In this document: positions 1 to 9,689 of the stretch, piece after piece
How positions within the stretch are numbered: position 1 is the stretch's first letter
How the letters are laid out: every line of letters begins with the position of its first letter
Origin: Lottia gigantea
Lineage: Eukaryota; Mollusca; Gastropoda; Lottiidae
Length of the DNA: 64,000 nucleotides
Assembly (NCBI RefSeq): GCF_000327385.1
Contig: NW_008706746.1
Location: 7,093,279 to 7,157,278, forward strand
Reading direction: 5' to 3'
Notes under the pieces: generated by a model
Database searches by the model: none
What the model saw: only the letters and a program-made list of their open reading frames with translations
Told to the model about the DNA's origin: nothing
Program-made: the position numbers and the translations under genes

Positions 1-115
1 GAATTTAAGGTCTCAAATTTCGACTGTAAGCTGTGAACTGTGAACACTAATACTGATTAGCTTATCTAACAGAATTCCCGTTTCTGAGACTTAGGTACAT
101 TTGTCCCTTTAAACT
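1..115 (+). repeat. Dispersed repeat family A, copy 1 (window-edge)
   Basis: Contains the family core TGAACACTA.TACTGAT followed about 20 bases later by CCCGTTTCTGAGACT, and ends in TGTCCCTTTAA. The same order of blocks occurs at 43180-43353 (+), and in reverse complement at 36275-36450 and 46300-46415. The left end is cut by the window edge. Confidence 0.7.
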
Positions 116-948
116 TAAATTGCTTCCGTGTTGAAATATGAAGTACTTGCGAAGAGGAAACTTTTTATTTAAAAAAAATGAAATAACTGAAATGTCTAGA
201 ATAACTGTGTTCCCATGGCTAAATGTTTGCAGAAAACGTTTACTCTTTGACTGACCGTTAATGACACCCCGCCATCCTCCGTCTCCCACAACCACACAGG
301 ACACTTCCGGTTATTCTACATGGCCCAGCTAATATTAGAAACGACGTTTGTCTGCCATTATTGAAATTTTGGGTATCGAGCAATAGATTAGTAGACATGT
401 TTTAAAAACATGGTTCTCATTTGACAACTCTCGACAATTTCCGTAAATTATTGAATTGACAAACACGAGCAGAACAAACAATTTGCTTAGTCCAATCCAA
501 GTTCCAACTCGATCTGCAGCCCTTGTTTCCGGGTGAGCTATCATGACAGGACCAAGCCTTCACATCAATATCCAGCATGTTTGAAGCTAAAAACAATGTA
601 CATTTAATTTACGAGTCATGGATTATCGTGTCTTTCATTAAATCATGCGATAAATTTAAACCATAGGCACTTGTTACACTCTATAATTAGCTGATTTACT
701 TTTTGTCAAATTTTACGACTTTCAGATCCCGGTCGTGACCCCAGTGACCCAGGTTGATGGTCAAATCGATTATCGATAAATAAAAAGAGTATTGTTTTTC
801 CAATTACAGCCTTGATTTTTATCCACGGGTTGTTTAGATAACTTAACTCATTGACCTGTCGCTTATTTCAACAGGGAGGCTTCCAGCAGGTAGTCATAAA
901 CTGGTTGATCTGGAATTGACAGTATTATGCTAGCTTGAAACTTGTTGA

Positions 949-1026
949 CAGGGGTGTATCTAAAAAATACCTAAAAGGGGCCCGGGGAATTAGAGAGAGA
1001 GAGGGCACACCCTAAATACGCCACTG
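949..1026. mobile_element. Very short hAT-like MITE
   Basis: The left end reads CAGGGGTGTATCTAAA. The reverse complement of the right end reads CAGTGGCGTATTTAGG. CAG(T/G)GGCGTA-type termini are typical of hAT-superfamily ends. Only 78 bp remain between the ends. Flanking 8-mers are a poor match (about 4-5 of 8), so the target duplication is unproven. Confidence 0.45.
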
Positions 1027-1860
1027 CGTTCACACTTGTCACATTCCGATACCCTTTATGCCAAGGCAACCGTAGCGCAACCCAAATCAAAATAAGGTAA
1101 AGAGAGGACTGACTGAAAATCCACACAAATCAAGTATGAAAACGTCGTTTCAAAATTGTTGCATTTGACTCATTTGTCTCCATCATGCTTCATACGCCTC
1201 TAACTTCAAAACCTGTAACCTTGGACATATAAGGTGTTAAAAATGCTCAATTTTGAAAGTAAATGATAGGTCACCTCAACAGGTCACGACCCTTGGGACA
1301 GCCATGGATCAAAGACCTAGAGTGTTGGGGGGATGGTCGGAAAGTTCAGGCATCCGGACGAAGTGTTAATCATGTCAGGTCAAATCATAAAAATGTCACA
1401 ATTAACTCAGAACGTAATTTGATGAATGTAATTGCTGTGCAAGCTTCATCTCCTGTATGTTTTTTTGTTTTGTTTACAGGGCTTATGAATTCAAATACAG
1501 TTTAAGTCCAACTAAAAAAGGAAAACGCAGTGATGAATATTTTCATTTACGACAGACAATTACAGTTAGCTCACAAATATCTCTCTTTTTTAAGGCCGAT
1601 AAATCTATTCTAATTGTAGAAACACACCTGTAGAATTGCTCTGCATGGTTTTCCATTTTTTAATTATTGTTTTCATTAGCTACATAGGATATAGGCAAGT
1701 TGAACGTAAAACTAAAATCATGCGGGTCGGTTCACGTTCCCTGCTGGTGGTTAATAATCCGATATCTTAAACCTGGACCAACCTACTGTTCTATCCAGTC
1801 TTCCCCTCATTTTGCTTAGGGATGAGCAATGCAATTAATTGAAATTTAAATTTTAATCTA

Positions 1861-1874
1861 TTGTCTCTTTTCAG
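1861..1874 (+). promoter_or_regulatory. 3' splice acceptor before ASB-like exon
   Basis: TTGTCTCTTTTCAG is a pyrimidine-rich tract ending in CAG, directly before an exon whose frame stays open. It sets the exon start at 1875. Confidence 0.75.
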
Positions 1875-3335
1875 GGTGACCAAGACTCGAGTGATGACTC
1901 AGCAGAAAGTGATTGTCAAGGCCCTGCCATTCTAAAAGAGAAGAATATATTAAGGTTACTGTCAGATGCCTTGACCTTCAAATCACCGCTAGAGGACATT
2001 GAATTAATCATAAAATGTGGCGCCAACGTCAACGGTGCAGTGAAACGCGGGTTACGTCCCTTGCATTATGCTGTTTACGTGGAATATGTAGCTGCAGTTC
2101 GACTGCTGATTGAAAAAGGCGCGGATGTTAATCTTCCAGACGATATAGGCTATACGCCAATGCACGTGTGTGCACGCAAAGGTTCCTACAGATCTATGAA
2201 AGTCTTGATAGAAAATGGTGCACACGTTGACTTTTTCGATGAAAATCCTAATATCAGTGAGAACATTCGAGCATTGGGCTATTTGACCATCGAGCCAATA
2301 AATTTAGCGGTTGAGAATAATAACATAGAATGCCTGAAACTTCTGCTAGCTAATGGCGCCCGTCCAGACCACAAATATTTCATGGGGTACGAAATTAACT
2401 TAGTACCAATTGACAACGTCGAATGCATGGAACTTTTGTTACAACACGGCGCAGATCCAAACGTAGCCAATCGTTGCGGCGTATCACCATTGATGAAAGC
2501 ATGTCGTATGCAAAGAATTGATGTGGTGCGTTTATTGCTGACGTATGCCGCAGACGTGAACTTTCAGTCACCTCCCCGTTTCGATCAGAAAGCAGCTCTG
2601 CATTTCTGTGTCCAAGTCGGAAATTCCGGAATCGCACATACTTTATTAAGAAACGGTGCCAATCCTGGTAAACTTGAGAATTACAATTATGGTGCGCTTC
2701 ACGCAGCCGTCATGAAAGACAGACCAGATATGGTGCAAATGTTTTTGAGGTGGAAAGCTGACGTTAATGAGTTTACTGATGACCGTACGACCCCTCTTGT
2801 CCTTGCGTGTGCGACTCCGAATCTCAAAGAAAGGGTTGCGATAATGGAACTTTTACTTGAACACGGTGCAGACCCTAATAGGAACGCTGGTATAGTGAGC
2901 TATACGACACCATGCTTGTCGCCATTAACAGAATATCTGCGTATAAACGAGAATGAACAGATCACATTTGAGGTGGTGCACCTTCTGGTCCAATATGGAG
3001 CCAGGGTGAATTTCAAAGGACAAACGTCTCCAGTGAGGATCAAAGATCCATTCGGAATCCTTCACTATATACCCAATCTCAAGGGGAAGGACGATATATT
3101 TTATTTATTAGCTGCCGTCGGACAATCGTTTGATATGGAAGCTATTCAAAGATACTCCGGCCTTACTGACTCTCAAAGAGAGTTCTTATTGTACCTGGGC
3201 AAGAATCCTCGTCCTTTGAAACAATTGGCCAGGAAAGCGATCTGTAATGTACTTCATCCATTGATTCCCAAGAAAATCGAGAAACTTGTCTTGCCGTCTA
3301 TTATCAAAAAGTATTTATTATTTGAGTTGTATTAG
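1875..3335 (+). CDS. Ankyrin repeat and SOCS box (ASB-like) protein, terminal exon
   Basis: This is the 3' coding exon of an ASB-type substrate receptor, which would recruit Elongin B/C and Cullin-5 to ubiquitinate bound proteins. The reading frame is open from the splice acceptor (TTTTCAG|GGT, phase 0) to TAG at 3333-3335, giving 486 codons. There is no good ATG at the left end, so the true start is in an upstream exon I could not find. The exon opens with an acidic, Ser-rich linker (GDQDSSDDSAESD). About ten ankyrin repeats follow, recognised by G.TPLH-like starts and LL..GADVN-like ends (e.g. RLLIEKGADVN, LLLQHGADPN, LLLEHGADPN). The last ~45 residues form a SOCS box: a BC-box-like PLKQLARKAI, with Ala where Cys is common, then a Cul5-box-like LPSIIKKYLLF. 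The subfamily (which vertebrate ASB) is not clear to me. The domain call is firm; the ligase role is family knowledge. Confidence 0.9.
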   Translation, partial: GDQDSSDDSAESDCQGPAILKEKNILRLLSDALTFKSPLEDIELIIKCGANVNGAVKRGLRPLHYAVYVEYVAAVRLLIEKGADVNLPDDIGYTPMHVCARKGSYRSMKVLIENGAHVDFFDENPNISENIRALGYLTIEPINLAVENNNIECLKLLLANGARPDHKYFMGYEINLVPIDNVECMELLLQHGADPNVANRCGVSPLMKACRMQRIDVVRLLLTYAADVNFQSPPRFDQKAALHFCVQVGNSGIAHTLLRNGANPGKLENYNYGALHAAVMKDRPDMVQMFLRWKADVNEFTDDRTTPLVLACATPNLKERVAIMELLLEHGADPNRNAGIVSYTTPCLSPLTEYLRINENEQITFEVVHLLVQYGARVNFKGQTSPVRIKDPFGILHYIPNLKGKDDIFYLLAAVGQSFDMEAIQRYSGLTDSQREFLLYLGKNPRPLKQLARKAICNVLHPLIPKKIEKLVLPSIIKKYLLFELY

Positions 3336-3722
3336 AATCCCCTCTTGGCTCTACTCCACATGTAGAAAAGTAAGACGTTTAACTCAATTTCATTTTTCAT
3401 CCACTTATATGGAGTTACTTTTACAAAACTTTCACCAGGTCGTGTTTTTCTTAAAGAGATAAGCTTGCTTTAGTTTACGCGTGAGAGTGTTATGCTTAGT
3501 TCTTATGTTTGCCGTATAACGTCTGCAGCAGTCCAGTGACGATGAAGCAGAATTTTATTTCAAAGCGAAGACGTTTTCAAGTTTCCAAATGTGAAAAAAA
3601 ATTGTTAGGATACCTGTGTTTATTCCCACTATCATTAGGCTTTAGATTACAATTACAATTTGTTGTCTGCAATACCATATGGCTCAAAATCGATTAAAAT
3701 GCAGATATATATGTAGTCTGAA

Positions 3723-3771
3723 ACATTCCAGCTTCTGATAGCCATTTTATTTCTATCACAGGCTGGAATGT
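3723..3771. repeat. Imperfect 19-bp hairpin
   Basis: The arms ACATTCCAGCTTCTGATAG and CTATCACAGGCTGGAATGT are complementary except for two positions, with an 11-base loop. It lies about 390 bp past the ASB-like stop codon. It could be a 3' UTR structure or the remains of a small inverted-repeat element; 49 nt is short for a microRNA precursor. Confidence 0.5.
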
Positions 3772-3890
3772 GGCGGAATGTTTTGGACTAATCTAGATGT
3801 TTCATTTTGTTCTTTGTATTAGTCAGCTTGTCTCTCGCAGGCAAACATTTGTAACGAAACGTCCAGATTATCATTTTAATCAGATCAATG

Positions 3891-4024
3891 CAGGCCCGTA
3901 GCCAGACTTGATTTTCCGTAGCGGCAATGAAGTGTGGTGCTCAGTTGCTGTAATGTAATTGGTCGGTTGTCAGAATTTTTTCAGGGGAGAAACAATTTTT
4001 CTGCCCCCTTAAGCTATGGGCCTG
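3891..4024. mobile_element. hAT-superfamily MITE with 8-bp target duplication
   Basis: The ends are CAGGCCCGTAGC and, read from the other side, CAGGCCCATAGC. The flanking 8-mers are GATCAATG (3883-3890) and GATCGATG (4025-4032), a target-site duplication with one mismatch. The element is 134 bp with no coding capacity. CAGGCCCGTAGC-type ends and 8-bp duplications are hallmarks of hAT transposons. Confidence 0.8.
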
Positions 4025-4290
4025 GATCGATGTGACGCTTGAACGTTTGAGCCAGGGTATTGCTAGTTGCCAAATTTATTTTCTTGTGCCAAGTAAAACT
4101 CAGCATTAGAACTGCCAATCCCATCGCAACCAAAGTTTTATTTGTATAAATCCCTCAGTATTATTTACTTGTTTGTTTGTGATAATTTTATATTGTGATA
4201 TACAAGGTTTATTTATCTATCAGCCCCTGTAAGTGATCTTGTTTTATTTACTATGGGGGGTCCCGGAAACTAGAAAATAAGATAGGGGTT

Positions 4291-4308
4291 GGGGGGGGGG
4301 GGGGGGGG
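4291..4308. repeat. Poly-G run next to assembly gap
   Basis: Eighteen consecutive G bases sit five bases before the N run, a plausible cause of the assembly break. Confidence 0.9.
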
Positions 4309-4313
4309 CCAAA

Positions 4314-4363
4314 NNNNNNNNNNNNNNNNNNNNNNNNNNNNNNNNNNNNNNNNNNNNNNNNNN
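4314..4363. other. Assembly gap (50 N)
   Basis: Exactly 50 N, probably a placeholder of fixed size. The right edge starts inside a copy of the zinc-finger gene. Confidence 0.98.
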
Positions 4364-4672
4364 AGGTTTTTTTCGCTGGGAGATTTCTCGTTGGGGGTAA
4401 TATTTGGAATTTTTAAGGGATAGGGATCATTCAATTTTGTGAAATTATCTGAACTATTTTCAGAAAATTGGGAAGAATCACTTGGGTTATAATCACTTTC
4501 ATCTCCTAGGCTTTCATCTTGAGATTTCTGATCTGATTCACGTTCATCATCGTCAAGTTCTGGTGCATTTTTACCAATCAGCTGATCTCCATTATGACTT
4601 TTCCGGTCTCCATTTTCTATGGGCAAAGTTGGGAGCTCAGGGACAGCTAATGGTTGAAATCTCAAGCCTGGA
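4364..4672 (-). pseudogene. Partial duplicate of zinc-finger gene (linker region)
   Basis: About 309 bp match 7031-7342 with no difference seen by eye except one or two bases at the gap edge. The segment encodes the acidic linker of the zinc-finger protein (from PGLRFQPLAVPEL to PNEKSPS) but no finger, because the gap cuts it. Upstream on the minus strand the match stops abruptly at 4672. The frame then stays open for about 18 more codons of unrelated sequence (…VEKCRKLLTENS) before running into a hAT-like end (CAGGCGCGTAGC, 4730). It may be a recent partial duplication, a paralogue with a different N-terminus, or an unmerged second haplotype; the gap prevents a decision. Confidence 0.75.
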
Positions 4673-6037
4673 CTATTCTCCGTCAGTAGCTTTCGGCATT
4701 TCTCGACATTATCCGTAATGTTAAATCTACCAGGCGCGTAGCTACATTGTCAGCTTTACGGAAACTACCGGGGATGATTGAGTGTCTTCTATCGTGAAGT
4801 TTTAAATTCAATCCGTCTGAGCAGTTTAACTAAAAATTGAAAATATCAACCCTTGTCTTGTATTATAAAAATGTTATAGATCACTGAGATCTGCCAGAAA
4901 AACGGTTCTTCTGAAGCCAACTAGCAGAAAGGAATCAACAGCTAGAGTTCTCTTATATATATGTAGCTCCTTATTTGCTCCATTGAGATTGGATCTGAAG
5001 CAGTCCCTGTAAAGCTGTGTTAAAACTTCGTACTAGGGTTCATCAGCAATAAAATTAAAACAAAGTCGTGAACAATAAATACTGTGTATTGTATATAATA
5101 TTATTATTATTATTGAAAAGATATTGGTGTCTAATTATTAGTCTCACTGATAGATTTGATAGAGCTCAATTTTAACTGCCCTTGCAATACTTTGGAATGA
5201 CAACAATATAGCTTTGGCTTATTAAAGTGCAAAAATGTAGGAAGATCCAATATAAACTTTGGTATAAAAGCTGATATTCTAGTCTATGGTAGATAATCCA
5301 ATAATAAAATTTCAGTACCGGTATACTTGCACATGAATATAAAACTGTTTTTTTGCAAGTTGTACACAAATAAAGTTCATAAAACAAGGATTCATTTCTC
5401 TAGTGATGTTTAGGAAAACCCCAAAGTGATAATACAATGTTTATAAAATTTTCTGTGAATTTGTCTTTGAAACAATTCTTCTTATTTTGAAGCTGACACA
5501 TAATTCTCCTTTAAATGATAGCAACATCAAAACAATTTTCAAAATTCAACTAACAATAAAGTTTTTGGAGATGGGGAGGGGTGGGATTTGTCTTCTGATA
5601 TATATGATGTGGCTTTTAAATCAAAATTAAAGTAAAAACAAATCTAATGCTACAGGCAGTGCTTTTGTGACATACGACAGACACTATGGTTCGTACATGG
5701 AAATAACACACACAAACATAGTTCATAACCATTTTGAATCACTTCCTTGACTTAACAAGTCGAATTTTGAAAAAGGCTACTGGTATATATAACAATTCAA
5801 CCTAGCCTTCAAATCTCACCAGGTTTAGAAATGGCTTAAAATGTGATTTAAAGGCATTTGTTGAAATATAGCAGCCTTTTTAAAAAAACAATTTGACTTA
5901 TCAAGTTGAGGAAGTGATTCCCAATGACTGTAAAGTGTTAACTGTTCCTATATGTTATTTCCATGTACGAACCATATTGAGAAGTTTTGTATGCTTCTGA
6001 AGTCATGGCTTAAATCCTCTCAACTTAATCACAGTTT
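4673..6037. other. Region 3' of the zinc-finger gene
   Basis: Probably 3' UTR and intergenic sequence for the minus-strand zinc-finger gene. No minus-strand AATAAA was found close to the stop, so the transcript end is open. It contains a hAT-type end at 4730-4741, a copy of the dispersed 18-mer GCTTTACGGAAACTACCG (4755-4772), an ATT microsatellite near 5100 and the foldback MITE at 5687-5974. Confidence 0.5.
5687..5974. mobile_element. Foldback MITE with ~130-bp inverted arms, TA target
   Basis: The left arm starts TGGTTCGTACATGGAAATAA. The right arm, read in reverse, starts with the same 20 bases and stays recognisably complementary over about 130 bp (shared blocks AATCACTTCCT, ACTT.A.AAGTC.AATT, AAAAGGCT). 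TA lies immediately outside both ends (5685-5686 and 5975-5976), as in Tc1/mariner-type MITEs. It has no coding capacity. It ends 63 bp from the zinc-finger stop codon, so it probably lies in that gene's 3' UTR, where it could form a long RNA stem. Confidence 0.8.
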
Positions 6038-7495
6038 TTAATCTAAGAAAATATGAAGTTTCATGTGTTTGTCTATCTCCTGCAGTTGATTAAAAATAAA
6101 CCCACATAAACCGCAGGGATATTCTGAAACAGTTAATAATTCTTCTGTGTATTCTTTATGAGTTAATAAATGTCTTTTTAAATGATGACTAAGTGTAAAT
6201 GGTCTGTTACAATATTTACACAGATGAGGTTTATAACCAGTGTGTATTCGTCTATGTCTCATATAGCTACTACGTCCATATAAAACCTTCTTACAGAATT
6301 CACATTCCACTGGTTTCTCTGGAACTTTAGGTACTGGAACTAACACACCATCTTGGAGAACAACTGGCTTAACATGTGTTTTCATGTGAGCCTGCAGATT
6401 TCCATTCCGATAGAACGTCTTTCCACAAAATTGACATCCGAATGACTTTTCACCTGTATGTATCACCATATGAGCTTGAAGGTTACTGTTCCTATTAAAA
6501 GAACGATCACACAACTTACAAGAAAAAGGTCGAAGTCCATTATGAGTTTCTAAATGAGTTTGTAAGTGACTGTTCAGTTTAAAACTATGACCACACACTC
6601 CACATTCATAAGGTTTCTCTTCACTATGACTTTTTAAATGAGTTTGTAGATTAGAATTTCTATTAAATGATTTACCACAGATTTTACAAGAAAAGGGTTT
6701 CACACCTGTGTGAGTGAACATGTGAGATTTTAAGTTACAACTGAGAGCGAATGTTTTAAAACATGTTTCACATTTGTACGGTCTCTCACCACTGTGGATT
6801 CTCATGTGTTTATGCAGATCACTATTTCTATAGAAATTTTTATTACAAATACCACAAATAAAGGGTTTATCTCCAGTATGAATTCTCTTATGTTCTGATA
6901 AGGAACAACTTCTATTAAAAGACTTACCACAGATATCACATTTGAATGGTCTGTCGTTGGTGTGAATTCTTGCATGTTTAGTCAAATCACTGTTTCTAGC
7001 AAATCCTTTTGCACACACCTTACACTTGTGAGGTTTTTTATCGCTGGGAGATTTCTCGTTGGGGGTAATATTTGGAATTTTTAAGGGATAGGGATCATTC
7101 AATTTTGTGAAATTATCTGAACTATTTTCAGAAAATTGGGAAGAATCACTTGGGTTATAATCACTTTCATCTCCTAGGCTTTCATCTTGAGATTTCTGAT
7201 CTGATTCACGTTCATCATCGTCAAGTTCTGGTGCATTTTTACCAATCAGCTGATCTCCATTATGACTTTTCCGGTCTCCATTTTCTATGGGCAAAGTTGG
7301 GAGCTCAGGGACAGCTAATGGTTGAAATCTCAAGCCTGGAGTATGGTTAGATTCTATCGAATTATTTTCAGAAGGATATCGTTGTATTTCTGGGAAGACT
7401 ATGGAAGACTGTGATGGAAAATTTGACGTTCCAGCAGATCTGTTGATGTCGTAAGATTTTTTGAAGGTTGGGAAGAGAACACCCGAGTCTTCCAT
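6038..7495 (-). CDS. C2H2 zinc-finger protein, 11 fingers
   Basis: This is a predicted nuclear sequence-specific DNA-binding regulator of 485 residues in one coding exon. Residues 1-157 are an acidic, Ser/Asp-rich, low-complexity N-terminus (e.g. LDDDERESDQ) with no KRAB, BTB or SCAN domain that I can see. Fingers 1-8 run in register every 28 residues (158-374) with TGEKP-like linkers, several shortened or altered (HTNDRPF, HSEEKPY, HNGLRPF). A 23-residue linker rich in Pro/Val follows. Fingers 9 and 10 are at 398-446, and a separate finger 11 is at 461-481, four residues from the stop. All Cys2-His2 ligands are present in every finger. Fingers 5, 7 and 8 share nearly the same recognition helix (RN.NLQ), suggesting internal duplication. 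The ATG at 7495 is the first in frame and follows an apparent non-coding 5' exon. Its target genes cannot be read from the sequence. Confidence 0.93.
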   Translation of the reverse strand: MEDSGVLFPTFKKSYDINRSAGTSNFPSQSSIVFPEIQRYPSENNSIESNHTPGLRFQPLAVPELPTLPIENGDRKSHNGDQLIGKNAPELDDDERESDQKSQDESLGDESDYNPSDSSQFSENSSDNFTKLNDPYPLKIPNITPNEKSPSDKKPHKCKVCAKGFARNSDLTKHARIHTNDRPFKCDICGKSFNRSCSLSEHKRIHTGDKPFICGICNKNFYRNSDLHKHMRIHSGERPYKCETCFKTFALSCNLKSHMFTHTGVKPFSCKICGKSFNRNSNLQTHLKSHSEEKPYECGVCGHSFKLNSHLQTHLETHNGLRPFSCKLCDRSFNRNSNLQAHMVIHTGEKSFGCQFCGKTFYRNGNLQAHMKTHVKPVVLQDGVLVPVPKVPEKPVECEFCKKVLYGRSSYMRHRRIHTGYKPHLCKYCNRPFTLSHHLKRHLLTHKEYTEELLTVSEYPCGLCGFIFNQLQEIDKHMKLHIFLD

Positions 7496-7554
7496 AGTTC
7501 AGTTTCTGATTTAAACTAATTTCTGTAGTGTAGTGTCATAGCTCAATTCATTAT
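7496..7554 (-). promoter_or_regulatory. Candidate 5' UTR and splice acceptor of zinc-finger gene
   Basis: On the minus strand an AT-rich tract ends TTTTTGCAG|ATAATG at 7555/7554, a plausible 3' splice site 59 bases before the start codon. If real, a non-coding first exon lies further right (above 7554). No coding frame continues across it. Confidence 0.4.
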
Positions 7555-9689
7555 CTGCAAAAATAATTAAATAAATAGTGAAAATTAGTATGAAATTGGC
7601 CTATGCAGTATTGGATGAGCTCAAAATTGAACTTTTTCTGTTATTGCACGAATATTGAAATAAAATCTTCAACTATGTCACTGTGTGCCATTTGTCAAGC
7701 TGAGAATAGAAGAGGTAGGGTGTCCTATCTCGCACAGCACATCACACAAGACACTGTCTATTCAATATTTACAATATCAATGACCACCAAGTTACAAATG
7801 AATGCTAAACATCAAGACACCCAGAAAAATTTTATGAAGTGCTTTTGGTCAAATGGGTCATCTTTTAATAAAATTTTAATAATTAAGACACTATAAGCTC
7901 TTACAATTTGCATAACGAGGTACATGGTCAATGTTGGGAACCAGGAAAACTGAAAATCCTTTAAAACCAAGCCCAGGGGAGATAATCTGTTTGACATAAG
8001 TGGAGAAAGGGACAAAATCGAGACAAATTGGATGATTTTCAGACAAAACAGGCACTTATTCAGTGTGTGCATCAACTGTATTAAAGGTCCAAATATCAAA
8101 AATACACTTACCAAGAATCAAAGTTTATCAAAACGTAAATAAATTCGTTAAAAGATCAAATTTTCATCAACATCCGTCCCTCTTCCCAAACAAAGACAGG
8201 AAAGTCATTTCGCACAAAATTAAGACGTTTCGTCATTACGTTCTACCTACTTTTTGAGAGACGTTTCAATCCACCTTTACTAAAGTTTTCATAATAGTAC
8301 AGAATCAAATTCGACGGATTTCTTTGAAATACAAGTCTTAATTGATTTAGACATTTCAACAACTAGATATTACCTGCATCGAAAGCTAGACATATAAATC
8401 GCTAATCAAAATAATAAGTTAATTTCGGTCTGAATTTGACGATTTAATTTGAGGTTACTTCCCTTTATGCGCAAAACTATACCAGTGACTAATCTCTGAC
8501 AATAGGCCTACTGATCAAAAACAAACATTATGTTATCTACAATAAGGAGTCTTATATGCTTACAATATTTCCAGTTGTTTGAATGGAACAATAAATGGAA
8601 AAACCCAAGATTGTGAGAGAGAAGAATCAGTAATTTCCTCCATAGCCCACTGCGGTCTTATTGTCAGTCTCCACTAGACATATCAGGAACAGAAAAGTAG
8701 GACGTAAAATCCATTTTATCAAGAGTCGTGGCTATTCGCACCGGGACGGTACAAAAGTGGGCATAACAAACGGCCATCCCTACCTAACCCTAACAAAGCA
8801 ACTTAATATCATTCTTGACAATCAAAATGGCTTCACGCTTTAATAAAACCCCAAAAACTAGCGCGCCTATTGTGTCTTTTCTTATCCTACCGTTGTTAGC
8901 AGCCATAGAGAAAACGCATCGTGACGGTTATATCTAGATATAAATGTGCAAGAGGTAAAATTTCCCTCATTGCACACTGCATGTCGTTGGCGTTGGCCGT
9001 CTTCAACAGCCTATATTTCTATATTTAGTTGTAGCATATCATTCGACAACAAGGGCCTGAGGCCTTTGAGGTCGCAATAAGATTAGGCTACCCTCAGAAA
9101 GCATTAAGACGTAATCCTCCATTATAGAATGACGCAATTAGTATTAAGTAGATCTTGAAAGAGTGGATTAACAAAAACTTCTGGTCGAAATTTGCTTTCT
9201 AAAGAGGCATAACTTCTCTAATTGTACACTGCACAACGTCGCTCGCCATGAGCAACCCCTAAACTAACTACACAATCAATTCTCTCTCACTAGAGGTTAC
9301 GCCTGCATGCCCGTGCCTGTGCTTTCATAACATTACTTAAACGCGAGATGTTATAACCTATAATTATACCTAACTAACTTTAAAATGGGCATTTCGTTTA
9401 ACGCAGATTTTGAAACAGTCTACCACGAGATAAAGTTGTAGCCTATAATTCGCCAGGCGAGAAGTCTGACTAATTTCTATATTGTCGGTATGCCAGGAAT
9501 CGCCGCCCATATGGCTTCTATTACTCTAAACCTGTGAAATTCACAAGAATTTTTATACCAGAAAGAAAAAAAGTAAACGATGTTTTTGTTCCCTTGGCGT
9601 TTGAGTTGGTCGAAATTGATATTCCAATGTTTCTATTTCATTCACTAGTAGATTTTTTTTTTGTAAACATCAGGGATACTGTCGTTATG
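7555..9689. other. Intergenic, SINE fragments
   Basis: No coding sequence recognised. Degraded SINE pieces lie at 8643-8726 (GTAGGACGTAAAATCC tail) and at 8966-9005 and 9217-9250 (CATTGCACACTGCAT-type block). The rest is AT-rich unique sequence. Confidence 0.5.
8643..8726 (+). mobile_element. Truncated SINE tail
   Basis: Contains AGAAAAGTAGGACGTAAAAT.CCATTTTAT, the 3' domain of the tRNA-derived SINE whose full copy is at 39091-39426. The 5' tRNA-like part is missing. Confidence 0.6.

Larger units (their letters stand above)
1..1874. other. Upstream region and intron of ankyrin/SOCS-box gene
   Basis: No coding exon could be supported here. The first 115 bases belong to a dispersed repeat seen three more times in the window. 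A 78-bp hAT-like element lies at 949-1026. The bases before 1875 form a normal 3' splice site (a pyrimidine-rich tract ending TTTTCAG), so at least the right end is intron. The 5' exon or exons of the ankyrin gene must lie here in a form I cannot recognise, or left of the window. Confidence 0.5.
3336..4313. other. Downstream of ASB-like gene: 3' UTR candidate, hairpin, MITE, poly-G
   Basis: No second gene is seen. A possible ATTAAA poly(A) signal occurs near 3694, but no canonical AATAAA lies close to the stop, so the transcript end is unresolved. The stretch holds an imperfect hairpin (3723-3771), a hAT MITE (3891-4024) and an 18-base G run (4291-4308) a few bases before the first gap. Confidence 0.5.

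Noticed and set aside
4482-7350. Plus-strand open frames at 4482-4718 and 7150-7350
   Set aside because: Antisense shadows of the zinc-finger linker, identical because that linker is duplicated.
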